A stretch of 64,000 nucleotides of DNA from Alphaproteobacteria bacterium (GTDB lineage Bacteria > Pseudomonadota > Alphaproteobacteria > Micropepsales > Micropepsaceae): contig CANIHD010000001.1 in NCBI GenBank assembly GCA_947467345.1, positions 124,001 through 188,000 of the forward strand, read 5' to 3'. Below the pieces are notes generated by a model that saw nothing but the letters and a program-made list of their open reading frames with translations, was not told the origin of the DNA and ran no database searches. Below, one piece after another: positions 55,648 through 64,000 of the stretch. The translations under genes were made by a program, and so were the position numbers. Every line of letters begins with the position of its first letter. Positions within the stretch are counted from its first letter, which is position 1.

Positions 55648-57450
55648 CTAGTCCGCGTCCATTTTCAGCGCGGCGATGAAGGCTTCCTGCGGAATATCGA
55701 CCTTGCCGAACTGCCGCATCTTCTTTTTGCCTTCCTTCTGCTTGTCCAGAAGTTTGCGCTTACGGCTGATGTCGCCACCATAGCATTTGGCGGTAACGTC
55801 TTTGCGCATGGCGCTAATGGTCTCGCGTGCCACGACCTTGCCGCCGATCGCGGCTTGGATCGGAATCTGGAAAAGGTGGCGCGGGATAAGCTCTTTCAGC
55901 TTCTCGCACATGGCGCGGCCACGCGTTTCAGCGCGGGCCCGGTGCACAACCATGGAAAGCGCATCAACTGGTTCGCCATTGACCAAAATGGTCATCTTCA
56001 CCAGATCGCCTTCGAGATACGCTTCGATGTGATAGTCGAAACTGGCATAGCCGCGGCTGACCGATTTCAAACGGTCGTAAAAATCGAACACGACTTCGTT
56101 CAGTGGCAGACTGTAAACCACCATGGCGCGATTGCCGGCATAGGTGAGCTCGATCTGGCGGCCTCGGCGATCCTCGCAAAGTTTCAGCACGGCGCCGAGA
56201 TGTTCGTCCGGCACCAGAATGGTGGCTTTGATCCACGGCTCTTCAATGCGGTAGATGCGCACCGTGTCAGGCATGTCGGCGGGATTGTGCATCTCGATCA
56301 TTGAGCCATCAGTGAGATGGATGCGATAGATGACCGACGGCGCAGTGGCGATCAGCTCGATACTGAATTCACGGTCGAGGCGCTCGCGAACGATTTCGAG
56401 ATGCAACAGGCCGAGAAAGCCGCAGCGAAAGCCGAAGCCCAAAGCGGCTGAGGTTTCCATTTCATAGGTAAAGCTGGCGTCGTTCAAATGCAGCCGGGCC
56501 AATGCTTCGCGCAGGCTTTCGAACTCCGCCGCATCCACCGGGAAAAGTCCGCAGAACACGACTTGCTGCACCGGCTTGAAGCCGGGGAGGGGAGACGCCG
56601 TGCCCTTCTTCTCATCGGTGATGGTGTCGCCGACTTGCGTGTCGGCCACTTGCTTGATGGCGGCGGTGAGAAAGCCGACTTCGCCCGGTCCCAGGCGCTC
56701 CACGGTTTCCTGCTTAGGCGTGAACACGCCGACGCGCTCGACCTGATAGACCGCGTCGGCAGCCATCATGCGGATGCGCTGGCCGCGCTTCAATTCACCG
56801 TCGACAATGCGAACGAGCACGACGACGCCGAGATAGGTGTCATACCAGGAATCGACCAGCAGGGCTTTCAGCGGTGCCGAGGCATCACCCTTGGGCGAGG
56901 GCAGCTTGGCCACCACAGCTTCCAGAACCTGATCGATATTGAGGCCGGTCTTGGCCGAAATGCCGATGGCTTCGGACGCGTCTATGCCAATCACATCTTC
57001 AATTTGCTGGCGCACGCGCTCGGGCTCGGCCGCCGGCAGGTCGATTTTGTTGAGAACGGGGACGATCTCGAGGCCGCCATCCATGGCGAGATAGACATTG
57101 GCGAGGGTCTGGGCTTCCACGCCCTGGCTGGCATCGACGACCAGAAGCGCGCCTTCGCAGGCGGCAAGACAGCGCGAGACCTCATAGGCGAAGTCCACAT
57201 GGCCCGGCGTGTCCATCAGATTGAGGATATATTCCTGGCCGCTCTGGGCTTTGTATTTCAGGCGAACCGTCTGCGCCTTGATAGTGATCCCGCGCTCGCG
57301 CTCGATATCCATCGAATCGAGCACCTGATCCTTCATTTCGCGCGCCGTCAGCCCGCCGCAAAATTGGATGAGGCGGTCGGCCAGGGTCGATTTGCCGTGG
57401 TCGATATGGGCCACGATCGAGAAATTGCGAATATGGGCGAGATCGGTCAT
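55648..57450 (-). CDS. lepA: Elongation factor 4
   Basis: A 600-residue translational GTPase. The N-terminus is [27 protein letters not shown] (G1), then [12 protein letters not shown] (G3) and NKIDLPAA (G4). The LepA-specific C-terminal domain has [25 protein letters not shown] and [29 protein letters not shown]. It acts on stalled or mis-translocated ribosomes. It is divergent from the methyltransferase gene across 127 bp. hisH lies 27 bp downstream on the same strand. Confidence 0.97.
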   Translation of the reverse strand: MTDLAHIRNFSIVAHIDHGKSTLADRLIQFCGGLTAREMKDQVLDSMDIERERGITIKAQTVRLKYKAQSGQEYILNLMDTPGHVDFAYEVSRCLAACEGALLVVDASQGVEAQTLANVYLAMDGGLEIVPVLNKIDLPAAEPERVRQQIEDVIGIDASEAIGISAKTGLNIDQVLEAVVAKLPSPKGDASAPLKALLVDSWYDTYLGVVVLVRIVDGELKRGQRIRMMAADAVYQVERVGVFTPKQETVERLGPGEVGFLTAAIKQVADTQVGDTITDEKKGTASPLPGFKPVQQVVFCGLFPVDAAEFESLREALARLHLNDASFTYEMETSAALGFGFRCGFLGLLHLEIVRERLDREFSIELIATAPSVIYRIHLTDGSMIEMHNPADMPDTVRIYRIEEPWIKATILVPDEHLGAVLKLCEDRRGRQIELTYAGNRAMVVYSLPLNEVVFDFYDRLKSVSRGYASFDYHIEAYLEGDLVKMTILVNGEPVDALSMVVHRARAETRGRAMCEKLKELIPRHLFQIPIQAAIGGKVVARETISAMRKDVTAKCYGGDISRKRKLLDKQKEGKKKMRQFGKVDIPQEAFIAALKMDAD

Positions 57451-57577
57451 AGGGCGCGTGTTGTAGCGGGCGGCTTTGGGGGCGTCCAGTGACGGCTCCC
57501 GGGGGCGGGGCCTGCACCTCGGATTCCCTATCCAAAAGCCTATATAGAGTTCGGCGAACTTAGGTTTTCAGGTGGTC

Positions 57578-58402
57578 ATGGCGCGTAAAGAAAAATCGGA
57601 ACAGCCGGAACGGAAGGAAGGGCTCGCCGATTTGTGGCCGGGGCAGTCGATTCCGCTTCTGAAGGCGCTCCACATTCTGACGCGGGACGGCGCTCTGAAC
57701 GCCGATTCCCGGCGCAAGCTCAAACAGGTTCAGCATCTGACGCAATTGCTGCGGCCTGCCCTTGAGTCGGCCCTCAGTCAGGAATCGCCCGTGATCGTCG
57801 ATCTGGGGTCGGGGAAATCCTATCTGGGTTTCATTCTCTACGATCTCGTTGTCGGCCCAGCAGGCCACGGCCAAGTCGTGGGCGTCGAGGCGCGCGAAGA
57901 TTTGGTGGAGCGCGCGCGGGCGCTCGCAAAGGAGTCGCGGTTCTCACGCATGGACTTCGTCCAAGGCGCGATTGCGGAGACGTATTTGCCGGACGGTCGC
58001 GCCGATATGGTGACCGCGCTCCATGCCTGCGACACCGCCACCGACGACGCCATCCGCTTCGCGCTCAGGCACAATGCCAAATACATCGCGCTGGTTCCGT
58101 GCTGTCAGGCGGAGATGCCGCGTCTTTTGGAAGGAAGCGCTGGTTCCATGCGCCAGCTTTGGCGTCATCCCATTCAGCGGCGCGAATTCGGCGCTCATGT
58201 CACCAATGTCATTCGCGGGCTTTATCTCGAAGCACACGGCTACAAGGTGCGCGTCACCGAACTGACCGGCTTGGAACATTCACTGAAGAACGAATTGATT
58301 TTGGCCGAGCGTCATCAGATGTCGAACAAAATGGCGCAAGCGGAACTCGACGCGCTGTTGGATCAGCTTGGTGTGCGGCCGGCGTTGGTGGACGCCGCCT
58401 AA
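57578..58402 (+). CDS. Class I SAM-dependent methyltransferase
   Basis: A 274-residue cytoplasmic protein. The SAM-binding motif I is VIVDLGSGKSYLGFILYDLV (about residue 70). VVGVEAREDLVERARALA corresponds to motif post-I, and the conserved LHACDTATDDAI and VPCCQAEM match the methyltransferase 32 / GSTCD-like group. Some relatives modify RNA or protein, but the target is unknown. The ATG at 57578 follows AGGTGG; a GTG at 57572 is also in frame. The last 4 bp overlap the convergent msrQ-like gene. Confidence 0.84.
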   Translation: MARKEKSEQPERKEGLADLWPGQSIPLLKALHILTRDGALNADSRRKLKQVQHLTQLLRPALESALSQESPVIVDLGSGKSYLGFILYDLVVGPAGHGQVVGVEAREDLVERARALAKESRFSRMDFVQGAIAETYLPDGRADMVTALHACDTATDDAIRFALRHNAKYIALVPCCQAEMPRLLEGSAGSMRQLWRHPIQRREFGAHVTNVIRGLYLEAHGYKVRVTELTGLEHSLKNELILAERHQMSNKMAQAELDALLDQLGVRPALVDAA

Positions 58403-59283
58403 GCAGCGCGCGGCGCTGGCCTGAGACGCACAAGCGCCACAAGAAAAATGGCGGCGCCGAACATCAGCACATACCAGCCGGGACGAATGCCGGCGTCGAA
58501 GGTGAAGTTCGCGCTCAGGATCAACCAGGGATCGACGCCCAGGCTGAGGTCAAGACCGAACGATTCGAAGAGCATCACCAAAAACGCTGTGGCAATGGCC
58601 AGCGCGCCGAGGAACCACAACGGCAATTCGCCGTCTTCGCGCAGGAAACTGCGCGGCAATGTCCAATGCGCGATGCGGTAGAGCATCATCCAGGCGAATA
58701 TGCCGCCGAGCACGGTGGGCTCGAACACATTCAATTTCGACTGCATGAAATAATGGATCACCGCGAGCGTGGTGATCACATAGGTGAGCTGATGCAGCTT
58801 GCGCCAGCGCACACCACCAAGTTTGCGCGTCATGTAATCGTTTGATGTCAGGGCCAGCGCGAACAGGCCGAGCCAAGCGACGAATCCGATGGTCAGATAA
58901 ATTCGGAGCACGATTTCCGACGCGACCTTGGCGAGGTCGTAAGACTGATCGACGATGTACAGCGTGAAATGCAAAGCGATATAGAGAAAACAGGCGACGC
59001 CGATCATGCGCCGCACATCGACGAGTTTGGCGTAGCGGGCCATGCGGCGCAGCGGCGTGACGGCCAGAGTTGCTACCAGAAAGCGTATCGACCACAGGCC
59101 GACAAAATGGATGGCTTCGTTTACGGGCCGCGGCCCCAGTCCCTCAACCGGGTTGGCGACGGCCGCCGCCATCAATCCGCCGCTGACCGTCAGATAGACA
59201 AGATAAAGAAACGGCGTCAGCAAAGCCGCGAGCGTGCCGGCCCTGAGGGGCGAAAATCGTCCGCGTCGGTCGTTCCAAAGCAT
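58399..59283 (-). CDS. MsrQ/YedZ-like haem-binding membrane protein
   Basis: A 294-residue membrane protein with about seven helices and ferric reductase-like haem histidines (LYIALHFTLYIVD, RKLHQLTYVITTLAVIHYFM). Text such as ATLAVTPLRRMARYAKLVDVRRMIGV matches MsrQ, which passes electrons to the periplasmic methionine sulfoxide reductase MsrP. No msrP gene lies beside it in this window. The only molybdopterin protein of that fold here is the SorA-like protein at 7513. Confidence 0.88.
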   Translation of the reverse strand: MLWNDRRGRFSPLRAGTLAALLTPFLYLVYLTVSGGLMAAAVANPVEGLGPRPVNEAIHFVGLWSIRFLVATLAVTPLRRMARYAKLVDVRRMIGVACFLYIALHFTLYIVDQSYDLAKVASEIVLRIYLTIGFVAWLGLFALALTSNDYMTRKLGGVRWRKLHQLTYVITTLAVIHYFMQSKLNVFEPTVLGGIFAWMMLYRIAHWTLPRSFLREDGELPLWFLGALAIATAFLVMLFESFGLDLSLGVDPWLILSANFTFDAGIRPGWYVLMFGAAIFLVALVRLRPAPRAA

Positions 59284-59333
59284 CGACTCTTGTAACGGGT
59301 CGGACGGCTGCTTGTCGAAGGCTGCAGAGAAAA

Positions 59334-60323
59334 TTACTTCGTCGCCGCCGCTTTCAGCGCCGCAATGGTTTCCGGCGGCTGGTTCAGCGCGCGCAGGACC
59401 ATGGCCTGCACCATGGTTCCGTGAGCCGGGTCGAGCGCCATATAGAGCTTGTTGGCCTCGGCGACATAGCCGGGGTCTTTCATCGTGGCGAAAAACGCAT
59501 CGCGCAAGGCGGCCAGCCGGTCAGCAGGGATGCCCGGCGGCGCGGCGGTCAGCCTTCCCATCTGAGACAGCGTCGAGACGAGGTCGAGCAGGCGCTTGCC
59601 GCGTTCGTCCTTAGCGTAAGCCGATGCGCGCGGAATTCCGGGATAGGTGTCGGTGTCGGAAAGCACCAGCGCGAAAAAGCCGCCGCCGCGTTTCGCGAAG
59701 GGCTCGAGTGACCCGGCTGTGCCGACCTGCGCGACGATTTCGCCGCGCAGCATGCTGAGATCGGCTTCGGTGCCTTCAAAGCCGGTGACGAGTTGCAAGG
59801 GCAGGCGCAAGGCATCTTCGACAATGCGTGTTTCGATATAGGAGGCCGAACCGATGCCGGCGGCGCCGAACTTCACCGGCGTCGGCGACATATAGAGACT
59901 CTCAAAACTCTTGAAGCCGGAATTCGCCGCGACCATCAGCACGCGCGTGTCGTTGGTCGCCTTCGCGACGAAATGCATTTTCTTCAGATCGAAGCGTGCG
60001 CCTGGACGCCCTAACAGCTGATCGTAGATGAGCCCGGTGTTAAAGGTAGCGATAGTGAGCCCATCGGGCTTCGACACGTAGAGCGTGTTGGCGCCGACGA
60101 TATGCCCAGCGCCGGGCACGTTCTTCACCAGCACACGCGAGACCGGCAAATATTTCGGAAGGAAGCGCGCCATCAACCGCGCCTGTAAATCATAGACGCC
60201 GCCTGGACCTGTCGCGACAATGTAGGTGAGCGTTTGGCCGCGGTAGAAATCGGCGCCTGCCGCGCTCGCAGGCGCGGCGACAAGGCACATGCAGAGAGCG
60301 AGCGCCACGATGCGGTCAAGCAT
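59334..60323 (-). CDS. TctC/Bug-family periplasmic substrate-binding protein
   Basis: A 329-residue exported protein with a signal peptide ending PASA. It has the tripartite tricarboxylate transporter receptor (Bug) fold: VATGPGGVYDLQARLMARFLPKYLP, VKNVPGAGHIVGANTLYVSKPDG, and the ligand-loop region VTGFEGTEADLSMLRGEIVAQVG. It would bind a carboxylic acid in the periplasm. The TctA/TctB membrane genes are not adjacent, as is common for Bug proteins, so its transporter partner is unknown. Confidence 0.86.
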   Translation of the reverse strand: MLDRIVALALCMCLVAAPASAAGADFYRGQTLTYIVATGPGGVYDLQARLMARFLPKYLPVSRVLVKNVPGAGHIVGANTLYVSKPDGLTIATFNTGLIYDQLLGRPGARFDLKKMHFVAKATNDTRVLMVAANSGFKSFESLYMSPTPVKFGAAGIGSASYIETRIVEDALRLPLQLVTGFEGTEADLSMLRGEIVAQVGTAGSLEPFAKRGGGFFALVLSDTDTYPGIPRASAYAKDERGKRLLDLVSTLSQMGRLTAAPPGIPADRLAALRDAFFATMKDPGYVAEANKLYMALDPAHGTMVQAMVLRALNQPPETIAALKAAATK

Positions 60324-60412
60324 GCGCCAAGCCTAGGCAATCGCACCCAGGGCGGCAATCGCAGCGCGAGGCGCAAACGTACACATGGCCGCGAGGAGCT
60401 GCCTCGCGAAGC

Positions 60413-62809
60413 TTAAGCCCGCAGTGTTCCGCCGGTTGCCTTAGTGACGGCGGCAACGATCTTCTGCGCGATCGCTTCGATCTCGGCTTCGGTCAGTGTC
60501 TTGGCTTTGGGCTGCAGCCGAACCGCGATGGCGAGCGATTTCTTGCCTTCGGGCACGCCTTTGCCTTCATAGACATCGAAGATCCCGACGCGCTCGATCA
60601 ATTGCCGGTCGACGCCGCGTGCGGCGCGCACAATCGCGTCAGCGGTGGTTTTTGCATCCACCACAAAGGCAAAATCGCGTTCCACCGCCGGAAAATCGGA
60701 GATCTCCAGCGGCGGGCGGGTCTTCGTTCCGCGGGTTTTCGGTTCCGGAATGGCGTCGAGAAAGATTTCGAACGCTGAAACCGGCCCTTTCAGATCGAAC
60801 GCCGCCGCGATGCGCGGATGGAGTTCGCCGAAATAGGCAAGATGTTTGGGTCCCATGGCGAGCACGCCCGAACGGCCTGGGTGGTACCAAGCGGGTGCGC
60901 CGGCTTGCGCCGGAACGGTCACCTCTTGGCCCCACGCCGCTTCAAGCGTCGCCAGCATTTCGGATTTCGCCGTCATCACGTCGGCGCGGATACCGGCCTT
61001 GGTCCAATGGCGCGGCGGTTCGCCTGCGATCACGCCGGCGGCGACGTTTGTCTGATCGCCCGGTTTGCCGCTGGCAAATTGGGCGCCGATTTCAAACAGA
61101 GTCACTTGCGCGGCGCCGCGCGCCTGATTGCGCTGAATGGCGGCGAGCAGCGACGGCAAAAGGCTGGGACGCAACGCATCGAGATCGGCGGAGATCGGAT
61201 TCTCTAATTGGCGGCTGTCGTCGCCACCGCCGAAATGCGCCGCTTGTGCTCTCGAGATGAAAGAGAAATGCACCGCTTCATGAAATCCGCGTGCGGCTAG
61301 CGCGCGCCGCGCAGTGCCGACACGGCGTTGCGCCGGCGTCAGCACGCTACGCGCCACGGCATGGGGGTGCGGCATCGGGGTCGCGACAATTTCCGCGAGC
61401 CCGCGAATGCGGACAATTTCTTCCACGAGATCGGCTTGGCCGTGAATGTCGCTGCGCCAGGACGGCGGCGTGACGCGAAGCTGGCCGGTGCCCTCCACGG
61501 CAAAGCCGAGCGCTTTCAGAATGCGGATGATTTCGCTTTCGGAAACATTCAGTCCGCTAAGGCGTGCAACGCGTGCAGGATCGAACGCAATCGCACGACG
61601 CCATTCCGGTACGCCGCCCGCAATGACGACCTCCGAAGCTTCACCGCCACAAAATTCGAGAATGAGTTTGGTCGCGAGTTCCAACCCCGGCAGAACGAAT
61701 TCCGGATCGACGCCGCGCTCGAAGCGATAACGCGCATCCGACATGATACCGAGTTTACGCCCGGCGCGCGCAATGCGTGCAGGGTCGAACAGAGCGGATT
61801 CGATGAAGACGTCGGTTGTCGCTTCGGTACAGCCGGTATCTTCACCACCCATCACGCCGGCAATGCCACGCGCTGCCGCGTCGTCGGCAATCACAATCAT
61901 ATCGGCATCGAGCGTGTAGTCGCGACCATCGAGCGCTTTGACAGTTTCGCCGTCACGCGCCAGCCGGGCGCGTATGTTGCCTTTGAGCTTGGCGGCATCG
62001 AACACATGCAGCGGCCGGCCGCGATCATGCGCGATCAGATTGGTGACATCGACCAGCGCGGAGATCGGGCGAAGCCCGATGGCTTTCAGCCGCTTCTGCA
62101 CCCAGTCCGGGCTCGGGTCGTTTTTGACGCCGCGCACATAGCGGCCGGCGAACATCGGTGCGGGTATCGGCGTACCCGCAGCGAAATCTAATGCTGTTGT
62201 GATGGGCGAGGGATAGCCCCCCTTCACCGGCGCGACGCGCGCATCTTTCAACGTTCCAAGGCCGGCGGCGGCAAGGTCGCGCGCAATGCCATAGACCGAG
62301 GTGCAATCGCTGCGATTGGGCGTGATGGCGACATCGATGACCGGATCATTCAACCCGAGGGCTTCGGCGGCGGGACTTCCGACCACCGCATCTGCATTCA
62401 GCTCGATGATGCCGTCATGCTCGGTGCTGAGTTCGAGCTCGCGCTCCGAACACATCATGCCGCGCGATTCCACGCCGCGAATGGCGGCGATCTTCAACAC
62501 CATGTTGGAGCCAGGAATGAAGGTTTCCGGCGGCGCGAAAACGACTTTCAAATCGGCGCGCGCATTCGGTGCGCCGCATACGACCTGCACGGTCTCTTTG
62601 CCGGTATCGACCATGCAGAGTTTCAGGCGGTCGGCATTCGGATGCGTTTCGGCCGAGACCACGCGCGCCACCGTGAAGGCGGCCAGCGACTTCGCTTTGT
62701 CTTCGACGCTTTCGACTTCGAGACCGATCGACGTCAATTTCTCGGCAATCGTCCCCGCATCGGCAGTCGTATCGAGGTGGTCCTTGAGCCAGGAGAGCGA
62801 GAATTTCAT
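60413..62809 (-). CDS. pheT: Phenylalanyl-tRNA synthetase beta subunit
   Basis: A 798-residue subunit. It starts at 62809 ([25 protein letters not shown]). The tRNA-binding OB domain, the B3/B4 editing region ([26 protein letters not shown]) and the B5 domain are visible, and a C-terminal anticodon-binding domain ends [25 protein letters not shown]. It charges tRNA-Phe with PheS. It overlaps pheS by 4 bp. The frame upstream of 62809 overlaps pheS and is not coding. Confidence 0.97.
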   Translation of the reverse strand: MKFSLSWLKDHLDTTADAGTIAEKLTSIGLEVESVEDKAKSLAAFTVARVVSAETHPNADRLKLCMVDTGKETVQVVCGAPNARADLKVVFAPPETFIPGSNMVLKIAAIRGVESRGMMCSERELELSTEHDGIIELNADAVVGSPAAEALGLNDPVIDVAITPNRSDCTSVYGIARDLAAAGLGTLKDARVAPVKGGYPSPITTALDFAAGTPIPAPMFAGRYVRGVKNDPSPDWVQKRLKAIGLRPISALVDVTNLIAHDRGRPLHVFDAAKLKGNIRARLARDGETVKALDGRDYTLDADMIVIADDAAARGIAGVMGGEDTGCTEATTDVFIESALFDPARIARAGRKLGIMSDARYRFERGVDPEFVLPGLELATKLILEFCGGEASEVVIAGGVPEWRRAIAFDPARVARLSGLNVSESEIIRILKALGFAVEGTGQLRVTPPSWRSDIHGQADLVEEIVRIRGLAEIVATPMPHPHAVARSVLTPAQRRVGTARRALAARGFHEAVHFSFISRAQAAHFGGGDDSRQLENPISADLDALRPSLLPSLLAAIQRNQARGAAQVTLFEIGAQFASGKPGDQTNVAAGVIAGEPPRHWTKAGIRADVMTAKSEMLATLEAAWGQEVTVPAQAGAPAWYHPGRSGVLAMGPKHLAYFGELHPRIAAAFDLKGPVSAFEIFLDAIPEPKTRGTKTRPPLEISDFPAVERDFAFVVDAKTTADAIVRAARGVDRQLIERVGIFDVYEGKGVPEGKKSLAIAVRLQPKAKTLTEAEIEAIAQKIVAAVTKATGGTLRA

Positions 62810-63882
62810 CGGCTCAACCCTCCGTCGATGGAGGGCGCGTCGAAGGCGCCGAAGCCGTAATGGCGCAGCCAGCGCACATCGGAATCGAAGAACGGGCGCA
62901 AATCGGGAATGCCGTATTTCAACATGGCGAGGCGGTCGATACCCATGCCGAAGGCGAAGCCCTGATAGATTTCCGGATCGACACCACACATTTCGAGCAC
63001 ACGCGGATGCACCATGCCGGCGCCGGCAATTTCAAGCCAATCCTTGCCTTCGCCGAATTTGATCTGCGCGCCGGAACGGTCGCATTGGATGTCGACTTCC
63101 AGCGAAGGTTCGGTGAACGGGAAATGCGACGGGCGAAAGCGCATGCCGACATTCGGCACTTCGAAGAACGCTTTGCACAATTCTTCCAACACCCATTTCA
63201 AATAGCCGAGATGGGTGTGCTCGTCGATGACAAGACCTTCGACCTGATGAAACATCGGTGAATGGGTGGCATCGGAATCGCAGCGATAGGTGCGCCCCGG
63301 TGCGATGATCCGGATCGGAGGTTTCTGGCTCAGCATGGTGCGCACCTGCACCGGGCTGGTATGCGTGCGCAGAAGCGACCGCGTGCCGTCCGCTTGCGGC
63401 TTCATATAAAACGTATCGTGCATTTGCCGCGCCGGGTGATCGGCCGGCATGTTCAGACGCGTGAAATTGTAATCGTCGCTCTCGACGTCGGGACCTTCTG
63501 CCACGGCGAAGCCGAGGTCGGCGAGAATGAGCGTCACTTCGCTCTGCACCTGGGACACCGGATGAATGGTGCCGCGTACGATTTCGGGAGCGGGCAGGGT
63601 GACATCGACGCGTTCCTGCGCGAGGCGGGCATCGAGCGCGCCTGCTTCCAGCGCGGTCTTGCGGGTGGCGATGGCTTCGGCCACGCGGTCGCGCAACCCG
63701 TTGATCAGCGGACCCTGGATTTTGCGCTCATCGGGGCTTAGCCCGCCGAGTGTTTTCAGAAGTTCGCTGACGCTGCCCTTTTTACCGAGCGCGGCGACGC
63801 GCAAGGATTCGAGCGCAGGCTCGTCACCGGCGGCAGCGATCCGCTCGGTGAGCTCGCGCTCCAGGCTTGCAATATCGGTCAT
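62806..63882 (-). CDS. pheS: Phenylalanyl-tRNA synthetase alpha subunit
   Basis: A 358-residue catalytic subunit. The N-terminal coiled coil is at about 1-85. The class II core has [43 protein letters not shown] (motif 1 region), [33 protein letters not shown] and [22 protein letters not shown] (motif 3). With pheT it makes the alpha2-beta2 enzyme. It starts at 63882, after a leader containing a hairpin. Confidence 0.97.
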   Translation of the reverse strand: MTDIASLERELTERIAAAGDEPALESLRVAALGKKGSVSELLKTLGGLSPDERKIQGPLINGLRDRVAEAIATRKTALEAGALDARLAQERVDVTLPAPEIVRGTIHPVSQVQSEVTLILADLGFAVAEGPDVESDDYNFTRLNMPADHPARQMHDTFYMKPQADGTRSLLRTHTSPVQVRTMLSQKPPIRIIAPGRTYRCDSDATHSPMFHQVEGLVIDEHTHLGYLKWVLEELCKAFFEVPNVGMRFRPSHFPFTEPSLEVDIQCDRSGAQIKFGEGKDWLEIAGAGMVHPRVLEMCGVDPEIYQGFAFGMGIDRLAMLKYGIPDLRPFFDSDVRWLRHYGFGAFDAPSIDGGLSR

Positions 63883-63913
63883 GGATCACCCCAGTCTCGG
63901 AACGGCTTCAATC

Positions 63914-63940
63914 ACGGGCTTGGACAAATGCCAAGCCCGT
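63914..63940 (-). terminator. Hairpin in the pheS leader
   Basis: ACGGGCTTGG (63914-63923) and CCAAGCCCGT (63931-63940) form a perfect 10 bp stem with a 7-base loop. It lies 32 bp before pheS and 31 bp after the upstream gene. No T-run follows on the minus strand, so it could be a processing site, an attenuator or a weak terminator. Confidence 0.5.
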
Positions 63941-63971
63941 TCGCTCCGATGGCTGGGACGCGTCGAAACGC

Positions 63972-64000
63972 TTAAGCCGACGCCGCGTTGATTTGTGCCA
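63972..64000 (-). CDS. 3' end of an upstream gene, possibly rplT
   Basis: Nine codons and a TAA stop (63972-63974) are visible, reading AQINAASA at the C-terminus. In most bacteria rplT precedes pheS, and the position fits. The visible peptide is too short to confirm it, so this call rests on gene order. Confidence 0.35.

Overview
The window looks like an alphaproteobacterial chromosome segment with moderately high GC. The main evidence is gene order. ppsR, maf, aroE-coaE, dnaQ and secB lie on one side of a gap at 38669-38882, and hemE, hemH, hemJ, rho, mnmE, mnmG, rsmG, parA and parB lie on the other. That arrangement is the conserved neighbourhood of the chromosomal replication origin known from Caulobacter and Rickettsia. 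DnaA-box-like sequences, four GANTC (CcrM-type) sites and two perfect parS palindromes support it. The genus cannot be fixed from the sequence; lineages in or near Hyphomicrobiales or Micropepsaceae would fit.

Region 1 (1-17.6 kb) is accessory metabolism with an aromatic-degradation flavour. It holds a ThDP enzyme followed by a small cytochrome c, an aldo/keto reductase, two tandem Tat-exported dienelactone hydrolase paralogues, a LigE-like glutathione transferase, a type III polyketide synthase with its membrane methyltransferase, a sulfite dehydrogenase pair (SorAB-like), a double alpha/beta hydrolase, a gentisate 1,2-dioxygenase-like cupin, a fumarylacetoacetate hydrolase-family protein, a class II aldolase and a second bicupin. 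In the middle, at about 13.73-13.75 kb, the 5'-truncated remains of an mprF-like gene (also frameshifted) and of an O-GlcNAc transferase gene abut head to head. This marks a deletion or inversion scar, or an assembly join.

Region 2 (17.6-38.7 kb) is housekeeping. It contains gshB, a SirB1-like protein, a BON-domain lipoprotein, yraN (broken by an in-frame UGA), rsmI, an LpoA-like lipoprotein, the hemW/rdgB/rph operon divergent from hrcA/grpE, dapB, nth, an adenosine kinase-like gene, the tim44/mltA/smr/yjbQ operon, secB, dnaQ, a fused aroE-coaE gene, maf and ppsR.

Region 3 (38.7-54.2 kb) is the origin and partition locus. A heme operon (hemE-hemH-hemJ) and rho lead to mnmE-mnmG-rsmG-parA-parB, with parS at 49911 and 51856. 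A 5.4 kb block of opposite-strand genes interrupts this row between rho and mnmE. The block holds a decayed vapBC-like pair, a UPF0114 protein, a CDF-like protein, a quinone reductase, a third dienelactone hydrolase and a YyaL-like protein.

Region 4 (54.2-64 kb) has hisA, hisH, lepA, a SAM methyltransferase, an msrQ-like cytochrome, a TctC-type binding protein, and pheS-pheT. A few codons of an upstream gene, possibly rplT, lie at the right edge.
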